Source: Oscillospiraceae bacterium
Lineage (GTDB): Bacteria; Bacillota_A; Clostridia; Oscillospirales; Oscillospiraceae
DNA: 7,526 nt
Assembly: GCA_017545325.1 (NCBI GenBank)
Contig: JAFWOX010000090.1
Location: 1 to 7,526 of the forward strand
Reading direction: 5' to 3'
Shown: piece by piece, positions 1-6,103 of the stretch
How the letters are laid out: every line of letters begins with the position of its first letter
Position numbering within the stretch: the stretch's first letter is position 1
Made by a program: the position numbers and the translations under genes
Notes under the pieces: generated by a model
The model's database searches: none
The model's input: the letters and a program-made list of their open reading frames with translations, nothing else
Told to the model about the DNA's origin: nothing

Positions 1-118
1 CCTGGGCTTGTTCAGAAAGTAGACGTGGTCGTTGCCGTCCTTTCTGGAGGATATCAGCCCGGCGTTCTTCATCTTGCGGATGGCCGCGCTGGTCGAAGCG
101 TAGTCGAGCCCGAAGTAT
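1..118 (-). CDS. Winged-helix DNA-binding domain fragment (partial)
   Basis: On the reverse strand an open frame runs from about 118 to the window edge without a stop, about 39 codons. It reads ...YFGLDYASTSAAIRKMKNAG, then LISSRKDGNDHVYFLNKPR. The pattern of a recognition-helix-like stretch (STSAAIRKMKNAGLI) followed by a charged two-strand wing (SSRKDGNDHVYFL) is that of a winged-helix domain such as those in MarR-like regulators or replication/relaxation proteins of mobile elements. The N-terminal part should lie to the right of 118, but the sequence there switches to unrelated AT-rich DNA, so the gene is cut at that junction. The C-terminus lies outside the window. The exact family is not recognised; the fold call is moderate and the function open. 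Confidence 0.5.
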   Translation of the reverse strand, partial: MLRARLRFDQRGHPQDEERRADILQKGRQRPRLLSEQAQ

Positions 119-388
119 AAATATTATTATAATCTTACGATGAATTCTACAAGAATTTGCTTTAAATATGATTATGAATGTCCTGAAGAATATCATTATT
201 TGAATGAAACAAGTCATGAATGTCTTAATTATACCCCACCAATTCCAACCACAATTCCAACCACAATACCAACTACAATTCCAACCACAATACCAACAAC
301 TATCCCCACAACTATTCCTACAACGATTCCAACTACTATTCCTACAACCATTCCAACTACTATTCTAACAACAATTCCAACAACTATA
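116..388 (+). other. AT-rich foreign segment carrying an interior fragment of a Cys/Asn-rich, IPTT-repeat protein
   Basis: The forward frame is open across the whole segment. Before the first ATG (140) it already reads Lys-Tyr-Lys-Tyr-Tyr-Tyr-Asn-Leu-Thr, so 140 is probably an internal Met and not a start; no ribosome-binding site precedes it. The first part has three cysteines (in ICF, YEC and HEC) and four N-x-S/T sequons (NLT, NST, NET, NYT). It then passes into an Ile-Pro-Thr-Thr linker. Such Cys-rich plus Thr/Pro-linker architecture is typical of secreted or surface proteins, and the sequons would fit an anaerobic eukaryote, although AT-rich DNA raises Asn content by itself. Composition contrasts sharply with the GC-rich flanks. 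Both ends break inside reading frames, so this is a fragment and not a complete gene. The source organism is not identified. Confidence 0.6.
242..388 (+). repeat. 12-bp coding tandem repeat (Ile-Pro-Thr-Thr), 12 units
   Basis: Twelve consecutive 12-bp units begin at 242, 254, 266 and so on to 374, with a final ATA codon at 386-388. Eleven encode Ile-Pro-Thr-Thr and one (362-373) encodes Ile-Leu-Thr-Thr. The units differ almost only at third codon positions (ATT/ATA/ATC, CCA/CCT/CCC, ACC/ACA/ACT/ACG). This indicates that the peptide, not just the DNA, was under selection. The array stops exactly at the junction with GC-rich DNA. Confidence 0.9.
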
Positions 389-589
389 CTCCTCCCCCTG
401 CCCGGCGCGGGCCTGCACGCCGTGGGCACCTTCGCCGCCGCAGGTGGACGCCGCGATCCCCAGGCGCTCTATGCGTATCCCCACGGAGAAGCAGGTGAAT
501 TTCTCCTCCGGGGTCAGCTGGGAAACCAGCCACTCCGCCCGCTCCCGGACCGGCAGGCTGGCATCATACAAGGGGGAATTCCTGTCCAT
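389..589 (-). pseudogene. Glycoside hydrolase family 3, N-terminal fragment (truncated)
   Basis: From ATG at 589 the frame reads MDRNSPLYDASLPVRERAEW, then a segment with LTPEEK, RIERLGI and GGEGAHGVQARAGQGEE. This is the start of a family 3 glycosidase (beta-glucosidase or beta-xylosidase type): the LPV-x-ER...LT-x-EEK opening, then R-x-x-RLGI, then the G-E-x-x-HGV turn of the first barrel strands. These enzymes are usually 700 residues or more. Here only about 67 codons remain before the frame enters antisense of the AT-rich repeat and ends at 365. The nucleophile Asp and the acid/base residue, found much further on, are absent, so this piece cannot be active. ATG 589 is preferred because AAGGAA lies about 6 bases upstream; ATG 595 is in frame and also possible. 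The natural continuation should lie left of 389. Whether the gene is broken in the organism or only in the assembly cannot be told here. Confidence 0.75.
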
Positions 590-648
590 GGCCATTTCCT
601 TTCTGCGCCGCCGCTTGGGCGGCTGCCGCGAATACGTATTTTGATTCA

Positions 649-677
649 AGAATATCTGCAAATCGCCCCGCCGTCAA
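649..677 (-). promoter_or_regulatory. Predicted sigma-A promoter for the GH3 gene
   Basis: On the reverse strand, TTGACG (672-677) and TATTCT (649-654) are separated by exactly 17 bases. Transcription would start near 642, giving a leader of about 50 bases before ATG 589. It lies back to back with the forward esterase promoter. Confidence 0.5.
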
Positions 678-700
678 GCCCGGTCCTGCCCCGGAGCGCC

Positions 701-737
701 GGGAGAGCGGGGAATCCCCCGTCTCCCTTGTCAAGGG
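701..737. promoter_or_regulatory. Two adjoining dyads upstream of and over the esterase -35
   Basis: A hairpin-forming dyad pairs GGGAGA (701-706) plus CGGGG (708-712) with CCCCG (717-721) plus TCTCCC (722-727), with one bulged G at 707 and a 4-base loop. It ends directly at the -35 hexamer. A second dyad, CCCTTG-T-CAAGGG (725-737), covers the -35 hexamer itself. No T-tract follows the hairpin, so it does not look like a terminator. A regulator-binding site between the divergent promoters is the inferred role. Confidence 0.35.
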
Positions 738-756
738 GACGGGGACATGCTAAACT
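728..756 (+). promoter_or_regulatory. Predicted sigma-A promoter for the esterase-AlkD unit
   Basis: TTGTCA (728-733), a 17-base spacer and TAAACT (751-756), with TGC directly before the -10 as in extended -10 promoters. The start point would be near 763, about 25 bases before ATG 788. A strong AAGGAGGA ribosome-binding site sits at 773-780. Confidence 0.55.
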
Positions 757-787
757 GAAAATAACAAAAAAGAAGGAGGAAGCAAGC

Positions 788-1726
788 ATGGGCAATTTCG
801 GCCTGGACATTCCCTGGCTGCTGATCGAGCCGGAGGACCCGTCGGGGTCCGATATGGTGGATATCAGCGGGGTAAAGAGAAAGTGGCTGGACGTGGCCTA
901 CGACGACCGGGCCCCCAGCCAGGTGCTGGACATCTATCTGCCCGAAGAGGGGGAGGGCCCCTTTCCCACCTATATCTTCATCCACGGCGGGGCGTTCATC
1001 GCGGGGGACAAGCAGGACCTGCAGTTCCTCCTGGCCGCCGACGGTATCAACCGGGGGTACGCGGTGGTCTCCGTGGAGTACCGCAAGGGCTTTGAGAGCA
1101 AAGCACCCTGCGGCCTGTACGACGTGAAATCCGCCGTCCGCTTCCTGAAGGCCCACGCGGGGGAATACCGCCTGGATCCGAAACGCTTTGCCCTGGGCGG
1201 GGACAGCGCCGGGGCCTACTATGCCGTGTTCGCCGCCGCCACCGCCGCCATCCCCGCTTTCGACGGGCCGGACCCGGTCTGCCCCTCGGCGTCGGAGGAA
1301 GTGAAGGCCGTCGTCGCCCAGTGCGGCTGCTATGACCTTCTCCGCATGGCCCCGCCCCCGGAAGTGGAGGCCGCCGCGCCCAAGGAGTTCGTCCCCGGCA
1401 CCATCCCGGCCAACCTGATGTCCATTTTCATCGGGGCAAATCCCCGCCTGTTCCCGGATCTCGCCGCCTGGCTCAACCCCCTGACCTATATCACCGGGGA
1501 TTTCCCGCCCACGCTGGTGCAGGTGGGCAGGGAGGACGCCGTCGTGCCCTGCGCCGAATCGGAACTCCTGGCCGCCGTGATCGGGGAACGCTGCGGCCGT
1601 GAGCGGGTGGATTTCGACATCCATGAAGGCTGGAACCACTGCGCCCTCAACCATATCGTGACGAAGGACTGGTTCATGAAGGCCAATCTGGACCGGGTCT
1701 TCGGCTTCCTGGACCGGGTGCTTTGA
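788..1726 (+). CDS. Alpha/beta-hydrolase esterase/lipase (BD-FAE / hydrolase-fold-3 type)
   Basis: This is a 312-residue cytoplasmic serine hydrolase, expected to cleave carboxyl esters of small or sugar-linked acyl groups; no signal peptide is visible. The oxyanion-hole motif HGGAF is at residues 66-70. The nucleophile elbow GDSAG is at 138-142 with Ser140. The acid is probably Asp250 (GREDAVVP) and the base His284 (WNHCALNH; His289 is a less likely alternative). Length and motif order fit the family that includes hemicellulose deacetylases and feruloyl esterase-like proteins. ATG 788 is chosen because AAGGAGGA ends 7 bases upstream and a promoter lies at 728-756. The same frame stays open back to 140, but those upstream codons are antisense of the GH3 fragment and the foreign repeat, so a 528-residue protein would be an artefact. 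Divergence from a GH3 gene hints at plant-polysaccharide use. The substrate is unknown. Confidence 0.85.
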   Translation: MGNFGLDIPWLLIEPEDPSGSDMVDISGVKRKWLDVAYDDRAPSQVLDIYLPEEGEGPFPTYIFIHGGAFIAGDKQDLQFLLAADGINRGYAVVSVEYRKGFESKAPCGLYDVKSAVRFLKAHAGEYRLDPKRFALGGDSAGAYYAVFAAATAAIPAFDGPDPVCPSASEEVKAVVAQCGCYDLLRMAPPPEVEAAAPKEFVPGTIPANLMSIFIGANPRLFPDLAAWLNPLTYITGDFPPTLVQVGREDAVVPCAESELLAAVIGERCGRERVDFDIHEGWNHCALNHIVTKDWFMKANLDRVFGFLDRVL

Positions 1727-1737
1727 ACGGCGCGGCG

Positions 1738-2451
1738 ATGGAGCGCGCGGTCGGGGAGATCCGGGAGGAGCTGTTTCGCCTGCGGGATGCGGCGTACCGG
1801 GATTTTCAGATAAAGCTCATCCCCACGGTCATGCCGGACGCCGTTATCGGGGTGCGCACGCCGGAGCTGCGGCGCTTTGCAAAGCAGCTCATGAAGCGGG
1901 AGGAAGCCGCCCTGTTCCTGGATGCCCTGCCCCACGGGTATTTCGACGAAAACCAGCTCCATGCCTTCCTGGTATCGGAAATAAAGGATTACGGGCAATG
2001 CGTTGCGCAGGTAAACCGCTTTCTTCCTTATATAGACAATTGGGCGACCTGCGACCAGCTTTCGCCCAGGGTCTTTGCGAAGCATCGCGGCGAGCTGGCA
2101 TCGGAAATCGATTCCTGGCTATGCTCCGGGGAAACCTATATCCTCCGCTTCGGGATCGGGATGCTCCTGCAGCACTATCTGGACGACGCCTTTGACCCGG
2201 CCTATCCGGAAAAAGTGGCCCTCCTCCGCTCGGAGGAATACTATGTGAACATGATGATCGCCTGGTATTTCGCCACGGCCCTGGCCAAACAGTACGAGGC
2301 GGCGATTCCGTACCTGGAACAGGGGCGGCTGGATGTCTGGACCCACAACAAAGCCATCCGGAAGGCCCTGGAAAGCTATCGCATAACCCCGGAGAAAAAG
2401 GCGTATCTGAGAAGCCTGAAGATCAGCCGGAAAAACGGGACCGGAAGGTGA
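1738..2451 (+). CDS. AlkD-like DNA alkylation repair protein (HEAT-repeat DNA glycosylase)
   Basis: A 237-residue all-helical protein of the DNA alkylation repair family (PF08713 type), which excises N3- and N7-alkylated purines using stacked HEAT-like repeats. The N-terminus has the usual pattern FQIKLIPTV...IGVRTPELRRFAK. Residues corresponding to the Bacillus cereus AlkD active-site set (Trp109, Asp113, Arg148, Trp187) appear as Trp102 and Asp106 (NWATCD), Arg137 and Trp176. The Trp-Asp spacing of 4 and the Arg-Trp spacing of 39 are preserved, so activity is plausible. ATG 1738 is preferred on family N-terminal alignment. A TTG at 1723 overlapping the esterase stop is an alternative. Neither has a clear ribosome-binding site, so translation is probably coupled to the esterase, whose stop lies 11 bases upstream. 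The stop codon lies inside the terminator hairpin. Confidence 0.85.
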   Translation: MERAVGEIREELFRLRDAAYRDFQIKLIPTVMPDAVIGVRTPELRRFAKQLMKREEAALFLDALPHGYFDENQLHAFLVSEIKDYGQCVAQVNRFLPYIDNWATCDQLSPRVFAKHRGELASEIDSWLCSGETYILRFGIGMLLQHYLDDAFDPAYPEKVALLRSEEYYVNMMIAWYFATALAKQYEAAIPYLEQGRLDVWTHNKAIRKALESYRITPEKKAYLRSLKISRKNGTGR

Positions 2452-2480
2452 AAAACACCTTCCGGTCCTGTTGTTATTGT
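2438..2480. terminator. Bidirectional rho-independent terminator between convergent units
   Basis: A perfect 13-bp stem, GGACCGGAAGGTG (2438-2450) with CACCTTCCGGTCC (2456-2468), closes a 5-base AAAAA loop. On the forward strand it is followed by the T-rich TGTTGTTATTGT. On the reverse strand the stem is followed within a few bases by TTTTT (antisense of 2431-2435). It would end both the esterase-AlkD transcript and the GH13 operon. The AlkD stop codon (2449-2451) is inside the stem, and the GH13 stop (2474-2476) lies just beyond it. Confidence 0.85.
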
Positions 2481-4147
2481 CCCGCCCCGTCCCAGCGGAG
2501 CACCCGTGCTTCATAGGGCCGCAGACGCTCCGGCACGGGCTCCTCCGCGTAATTGCACAGGAGCAGGGTGCAGCCCTCCCAGGCGTAGCCCTTGGGCAGC
2601 TTCCAGTTCAGCTCCGTTTTGGAAAACGAGCAGACGACGAGGATGCGCTCCGTGCCATAGCTGCGTTCATAGACGTAGAGATGGGGGTGGTGGGGGAAAT
2701 ACTCCCGGTAATCCCCCCACAGCAGCGTGTCGCTCTCTTTGCGCAGGCGCAGGCAGCGGCGGTAGAAATTGAGGACGCTCTGAGGGTCGGCTTCCTCCTT
2801 TTCCGCGTTCACTTCCGGGTAGTTGGGATTCACGGAAAACCAGGGTTTTGCTTTGGAGAAGCCGGCGTTGGGCGAGCTATCCCACTGCACCGGCGTCCGG
2901 GCGGAATCCCGGGAGGCGCGATGCACGTGGCGCAGCCGCTTTTCCTCCGTCTGGCGGCGGCGGAAGCTGTGATAGGCGTTTTTGGTGGCCACGTCCTGGT
3001 ATTCCTCGATGGAGCCCAGGCGGATGTTGGTCATGCCCAGCTCCTGGCCCTGGTAGATGAAGGGCGTCCCCTGCTGGAAGATGTAGGCCGCCGCCAGCAT
3101 GGTGCCGGATTCCCGCCGGAATTCCTCGCTGCCGTAGCGGCTGATCACCCTGGGGTGGTCGTGGTTTTCCAGGTACAGGGCGTTCCAGGCCTTCCCGGCC
3201 AGGGCGTACTGCCATTTGGAGAAGGCGTGCTTCAGCTTGGGCAGGAAGAAGGGGTGGTGGATGTACTCCGTCATGAAGCAGTCGGCCCCCATGGTGTCGA
3301 ACTGGATCATCATGTCCAGCACCCGGTTCTCCCCCGTGAGGTAGGTGAGGGCGGTCTTCACCGGGGTCATGGGCGCCTCTCCGATCTGCAGGGCGCCGTA
3401 TTCCTTCGCCACCTCCCGGAATTCCCGGAGATAGGCCACAAGGTTGGGTCCGTCCTTGTAATAGGGCTGGCCGTTGATGACCGGCAGGAAGGGGATCCCG
3501 TCCGGCAGTTGGGGGTGCTTGGAGATATAGGTGATCACGTCCTCCCGGAAGCCGTCCACCCCCATGTCCAGCCAGAAACGCATGATGCCCTTGACTTCCT
3601 CCCGGACCCTGGGGTTGTCCATGTTCAGGTCCGGCTGCTTTTTGGCGAACACGTGGAGGTAGTACTGCTCCCGTTCCGGGCAGTATTCCCAGGCGAGGCC
3701 CTCGAACTGGCTGAACCAGTTGTTGGGCGGCAAGCGGCTTTCCCCCTTCCATTTCGGATCCCGCCAGATATAGTAGTCGCTGTAGGGGCCGGTGCGGCTC
3801 TTCCGGCTCTCCAGGAACCAGGGGTGCTCGTCGGAGGTGTGGTTGATCACCAGGTCCATGATAACCCGGAGGCCCAGGGCGTGGGCGCGGTCCAGCACCT
3901 TCCGGAACTCCTCCAGGGTGCCGTAGTCCGGGTGGATGTTCCGATAGTCCGATATGTCATAGCCGTAGTCGGCGTTGGGAGAGGGGTAGATGGGGCTGAA
4001 CCAGATGCCGTCCACCCCCAGGGAGGCGATATAGTCCAGCTTGTCATAGACCCCGTAAAGGTCCCCGATGCCGTCCCCGTTTCCGTCGGCGAAACTGCGG
4101 ATCCATATCTGGTAAAAGGACATGCGCCGAAAATCGAACTGCTCCAT
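2474..4147 (-). CDS. GH13 alpha-glucosidase, oligo-1,6-glucosidase-like
   Basis: A 557-residue cytoplasmic family 13 glycosidase expected to release glucose from the non-reducing end of short alpha-glucosides such as isomaltose or panose. The metal-binding loop DGNGDGIGDL is at 21-30. Conserved region I DLVINH is at 98-103; region V QPDLN at 171-175, the signature of the oligo-1,6-glucosidase subfamily; region II GFREDVI at 199-205 with nucleophile Asp203; region III acid/base Glu257 (IGEAP); and region IV ENHD with Asp330. Val204 directly after the nucleophile matches enzymes preferring alpha-1,6 bonds, where Ala marks alpha-1,4 preference. Region II has Glu202 where Met is usual. The C-terminus (about 480-557) forms the small beta domain. 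ATG 4147 is supported by GGAAGGAG 6 bases upstream, inside the GT4 gene end; Met9 is a weaker alternative. It is last in the Nudix-GT4-GH13 operon. Trehalose-6-phosphate hydrolase or another GH13_31-like specificity remains possible. Confidence 0.88.
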   Translation of the reverse strand: MEQFDFRRMSFYQIWIRSFADGNGDGIGDLYGVYDKLDYIASLGVDGIWFSPIYPSPNADYGYDISDYRNIHPDYGTLEEFRKVLDRAHALGLRVIMDLVINHTSDEHPWFLESRKSRTGPYSDYYIWRDPKWKGESRLPPNNWFSQFEGLAWEYCPEREQYYLHVFAKKQPDLNMDNPRVREEVKGIMRFWLDMGVDGFREDVITYISKHPQLPDGIPFLPVINGQPYYKDGPNLVAYLREFREVAKEYGALQIGEAPMTPVKTALTYLTGENRVLDMMIQFDTMGADCFMTEYIHHPFFLPKLKHAFSKWQYALAGKAWNALYLENHDHPRVISRYGSEEFRRESGTMLAAAYIFQQGTPFIYQGQELGMTNIRLGSIEEYQDVATKNAYHSFRRRQTEEKRLRHVHRASRDSARTPVQWDSSPNAGFSKAKPWFSVNPNYPEVNAEKEEADPQSVLNFYRRCLRLRKESDTLLWGDYREYFPHHPHLYVYERSYGTERILVVCSFSKTELNWKLPKGYAWEGCTLLLCNYAEEPVPERLRPYEARVLRWDGAGQ

Positions 4148-4150
4148 GGC

Positions 4151-5572
4151 CTACTCCTTCCGGCCCCGGCCCCTGCCGGGACCCCGGTGCAGTTCCCCGG
4201 AAAGCCGGTCCAGGAAATGCTCCGCCGTTTCCTCAGCCTCCTGGATGTTCTCCATCATCCCCACCGCCGTTTCCCGGAAATTCCGGAACAGCTCCCGGTA
4301 CACCCGCCGGCGGCGGGCCCGCTCCTCCATGGTTTTGGCGGTGACGCTGACCAGCCAGTCCGCGGGCAGCTTCTTCCGGAGGGGCAGCTCTCCCCGCGCC
4401 TTTTCCTCCAGGATCACCTGATAGCGTTCATAAGCCCGGGCCACGCAGTCCTTCCAGGAGAGGTACAGCTCCTCCATGGCCCGGTCCCCCACCTGCCGGA
4501 GGAAGCCCAGGTCCCCGGACACCTTTTCCAGCAGGGCAGCCAGGGCCTCCGGCGTTTCGTCGATGGTGAAGCCGTTCAGCCCGTCGGTGACGCCCTCCGC
4601 GGCGCAGGAGCCCCGGATGAGCACGCTGCCCAGGCCGCAGGCCGCCGCTTCCCGGACCACCAGGCCGTTGGTGTCGAAGGTGGAGGGAAAAAGGAACAGG
4701 TCCGCTCTGGTGTTCCATGCCCGGAGGACATCCCGGTCGTAAATGGGGCCCGTGAAGAAGCACCTGTCCGGCCCGGCGGCGGAATCCATCAGGCCCAGGG
4801 CCCTGGCCCGGTCCTCCAGCAGCTCCCGGTCCGGCCCCTTCCCGACGAACACCATGCGGAAGTCCCGGCCCCGGTCTGCCAGGAGCTTCAGCGCGTCCAG
4901 GATCAGGGGCAGGCCCTTGTAGGTCATCAGCCGGCCCACGAAGAGGAACACCGGCACGCCCTCCGGCAGATCCCAGCCCGCCGTGGCCTCCGTGACCTTG
5001 TCCGCAGGCACCCGTCCCCGGGGGAAATCCACGCCGTTTGCCATCACCCGGCAATCCCCCCGGAAGCCCAGGGCCTTCAGGCTCTCCCCGGCGCCCCGGC
5101 TGACGGTCCAGACCTCGTCGCAGGCTTCGATGTTGCTGACCATGGCGGTGATGGCCTCATGGGCGGCGAGGCGGGCATGGACGACCCGGCGGATGTCGAT
5201 GTCATACTTGGTGTGATAGGTAAAGACGATCGGCGCCTCCGTTTTTTCCCGGAGGAGCCGGGCGACGATGGTGGAGGAAGCGGGACAGTGGGAGTGGATG
5301 ATTTCCGGATGAAATCCTGCCAGCTCCTCCAGGGCTTCCCCCCCGAAGGGGTTGCCGGCCCGGTAGCCGCTGGCGACGGCGGCGGTGTCGAAGCTGGGAT
5401 AGGCCACCACCGGATAAGGGTACTGCCCGTAGTCCGCTTCGGGATATCGGGGCGTCCCCACGACCACGGCGGCATGATGGTCCCGTGTCAGATAATCCGC
5501 GTAGTTCATCACCACGTTGACCACGCCGTCGATCACCGGCGGAAAGGAATCGTTCAAAAGGCAGACGTTCAT
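4151..5572 (-). CDS. GT4 family glycosyltransferase with basic C-terminal extension
   Basis: A 473-residue GT-B retaining glycosyltransferase. The N-terminal acceptor domain opens with NDSFPPVIDGV (7-17), the loop typical of GT4 enzymes, followed by IIHSHCPAS (91-99) and TYHTKYDID (118-126). The C-terminal nucleotide-sugar domain has FVGRLMTYKG (211-220) and the E-x7-E region PSTFDTNGLVVREA, where the first acid is Asp300 and the second Glu308. The catalytic part ends near 390. A further 80 or so residues are charged and helical, with RARRRR around 418-423, possibly for membrane or partner contact. Relatives in Clostridia are annotated only as GT4 proteins, some near diacylglycerol glucosyltransferases, so the acceptor is unknown. 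The start overlaps the Nudix stop as ATGA, with GGGAGG 6 bases upstream. The TAG stop lies 3 bases before the GH13 start. A nucleotide-sugar donor (UDP- or ADP-glucose type) is an inference from family. Confidence 0.85.
   Translation of the reverse strand: MNVCLLNDSFPPVIDGVVNVVMNYADYLTRDHHAAVVVGTPRYPEADYGQYPYPVVAYPSFDTAAVASGYRAGNPFGGEALEELAGFHPEIIHSHCPASSTIVARLLREKTEAPIVFTYHTKYDIDIRRVVHARLAAHEAITAMVSNIEACDEVWTVSRGAGESLKALGFRGDCRVMANGVDFPRGRVPADKVTEATAGWDLPEGVPVFLFVGRLMTYKGLPLILDALKLLADRGRDFRMVFVGKGPDRELLEDRARALGLMDSAAGPDRCFFTGPIYDRDVLRAWNTRADLFLFPSTFDTNGLVVREAAACGLGSVLIRGSCAAEGVTDGLNGFTIDETPEALAALLEKVSGDLGFLRQVGDRAMEELYLSWKDCVARAYERYQVILEEKARGELPLRKKLPADWLVSVTAKTMEERARRRRVYRELFRNFRETAVGMMENIQEAEETAEHFLDRLSGELHRGPGRGRGRKE
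4154..4161 (-). promoter_or_regulatory. Ribosome-binding site of the GH13 gene inside the GT4 3' end
   Basis: GGAAGGAG on the reverse strand ends 6 bases before ATG 4147 and lies within the last GT4 codons. It supports translational coupling and fixes the GH13 start. Confidence 0.75.
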
Positions 5573-6066
5573 TTCAAGCCTCCCACGGGGTTGTTTTCGT
5601 CAAAGAGCTCGCACAGGGCGGTGTATTCCCGGTGGTAGAGGGAGCGCAGCATCGCGTGGGCGCCGGTGTAGGAGGTGAAGACGGCCTTGGCCTCCTCCAC
5701 GCTGAGCCACCTGGGCTCCATCCCCGCCTTTGCTTCCCGCTCCGTCAGGTACCGCTCACACCGGTCCGTTACCATGCCGGGATAGTAGCGGTTGACGTGC
5801 TTCAGGTCGTAGACGTATTCTTCGATCACCAATGCGCAGTCGGAGGGCCGGATGAGAAAACCCGTCTCCTCCGCCACCTCCCGGACGCAGCAGGCCGTTT
5901 CGTCCTCGCCGGGCTCCAGGCCGCCGCCGGGGATCATCCAAAGGCCGGAGCCCGTCTCGTAGGAGAGCAGGAGCTTTCCCTCCCGCAGCACGATGCCGCG
6001 GCAGGCCGTGCGGGACCTGACCCATTTTCCGCTGTAATTCTCACCGTAGATCTCCACTGTTTTCAC
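5569..6066 (-). CDS. Nudix hydrolase
   Basis: A 165-residue cytoplasmic Nudix protein that would hydrolyse a nucleoside diphosphate linked to another moiety. The complete Nudix box G-x5-E-x7-REVAEETGF spans about residues 48-70, with the metal-binding REVAEE intact. The strand before it reads GLWMIPGGGLEPGE. The C-terminal part (YVYDLKHVNRYYPGMVTDRC) may shape substrate choice but does not name the substrate. The start is taken as GTG 6066 because GAGGAGG (6076-6082) lies 9 bases upstream, and because a strong promoter at 6104-6132 places the transcript start near 6097. The frame stays open to a TTG at 6132, but that would lie inside the promoter. The gene is first in the operon and overlaps GT4 by 4 bases. 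In this context, removal of a nucleotide sugar or ADP-ribose is plausible but not shown. Confidence 0.85.
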   Translation of the reverse strand: MKTVEIYGENYSGKWVRSRTACRGIVLREGKLLLSYETGSGLWMIPGGGLEPGEDETACCVREVAEETGFLIRPSDCALVIEEYVYDLKHVNRYYPGMVTDRCERYLTEREAKAGMEPRWLSVEEAKAVFTSYTGAHAMLRSLYHREYTALCELFDENNPVGGLK

Positions 6067-6103
6067 GGTTTTCAGCCTCCTCGCTCCCGCGGTTTCTCCG
6101 CTG

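Noticed and set aside
242..388. CRISPR-like array
   Set aside because: Units are 12 bp, directly adjacent and codon-phased, with no spacers.
229..429. Reverse frame of repeated Val-Gly-Ile-Val
   Set aside because: It is only the complement of the IPTT repeat. The synonymous variation of the units follows the forward frame.
631..640. Perfect palindrome AATACGTATT near the GH3 transcript start
   Set aside because: Ten-base palindromes are expected several times by chance in this length, and there is no second copy to support an operator.
731..1654. A 307-codon reverse open frame opposite the esterase
   Set aside because: The forward strand carries the full catalytic motifs of an esterase with promoter and ribosome-binding site. 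The reverse frame is His/Gly-rich shadow sequence.
2471..5638. A 1055-codon forward open frame opposite GT4 and GH13
   Set aside because: It is the antisense shadow of two clearly recognisable reverse-strand genes. High-GC codon use removes stops from that frame. It has no ribosome-binding site or family motif and spans two genes.
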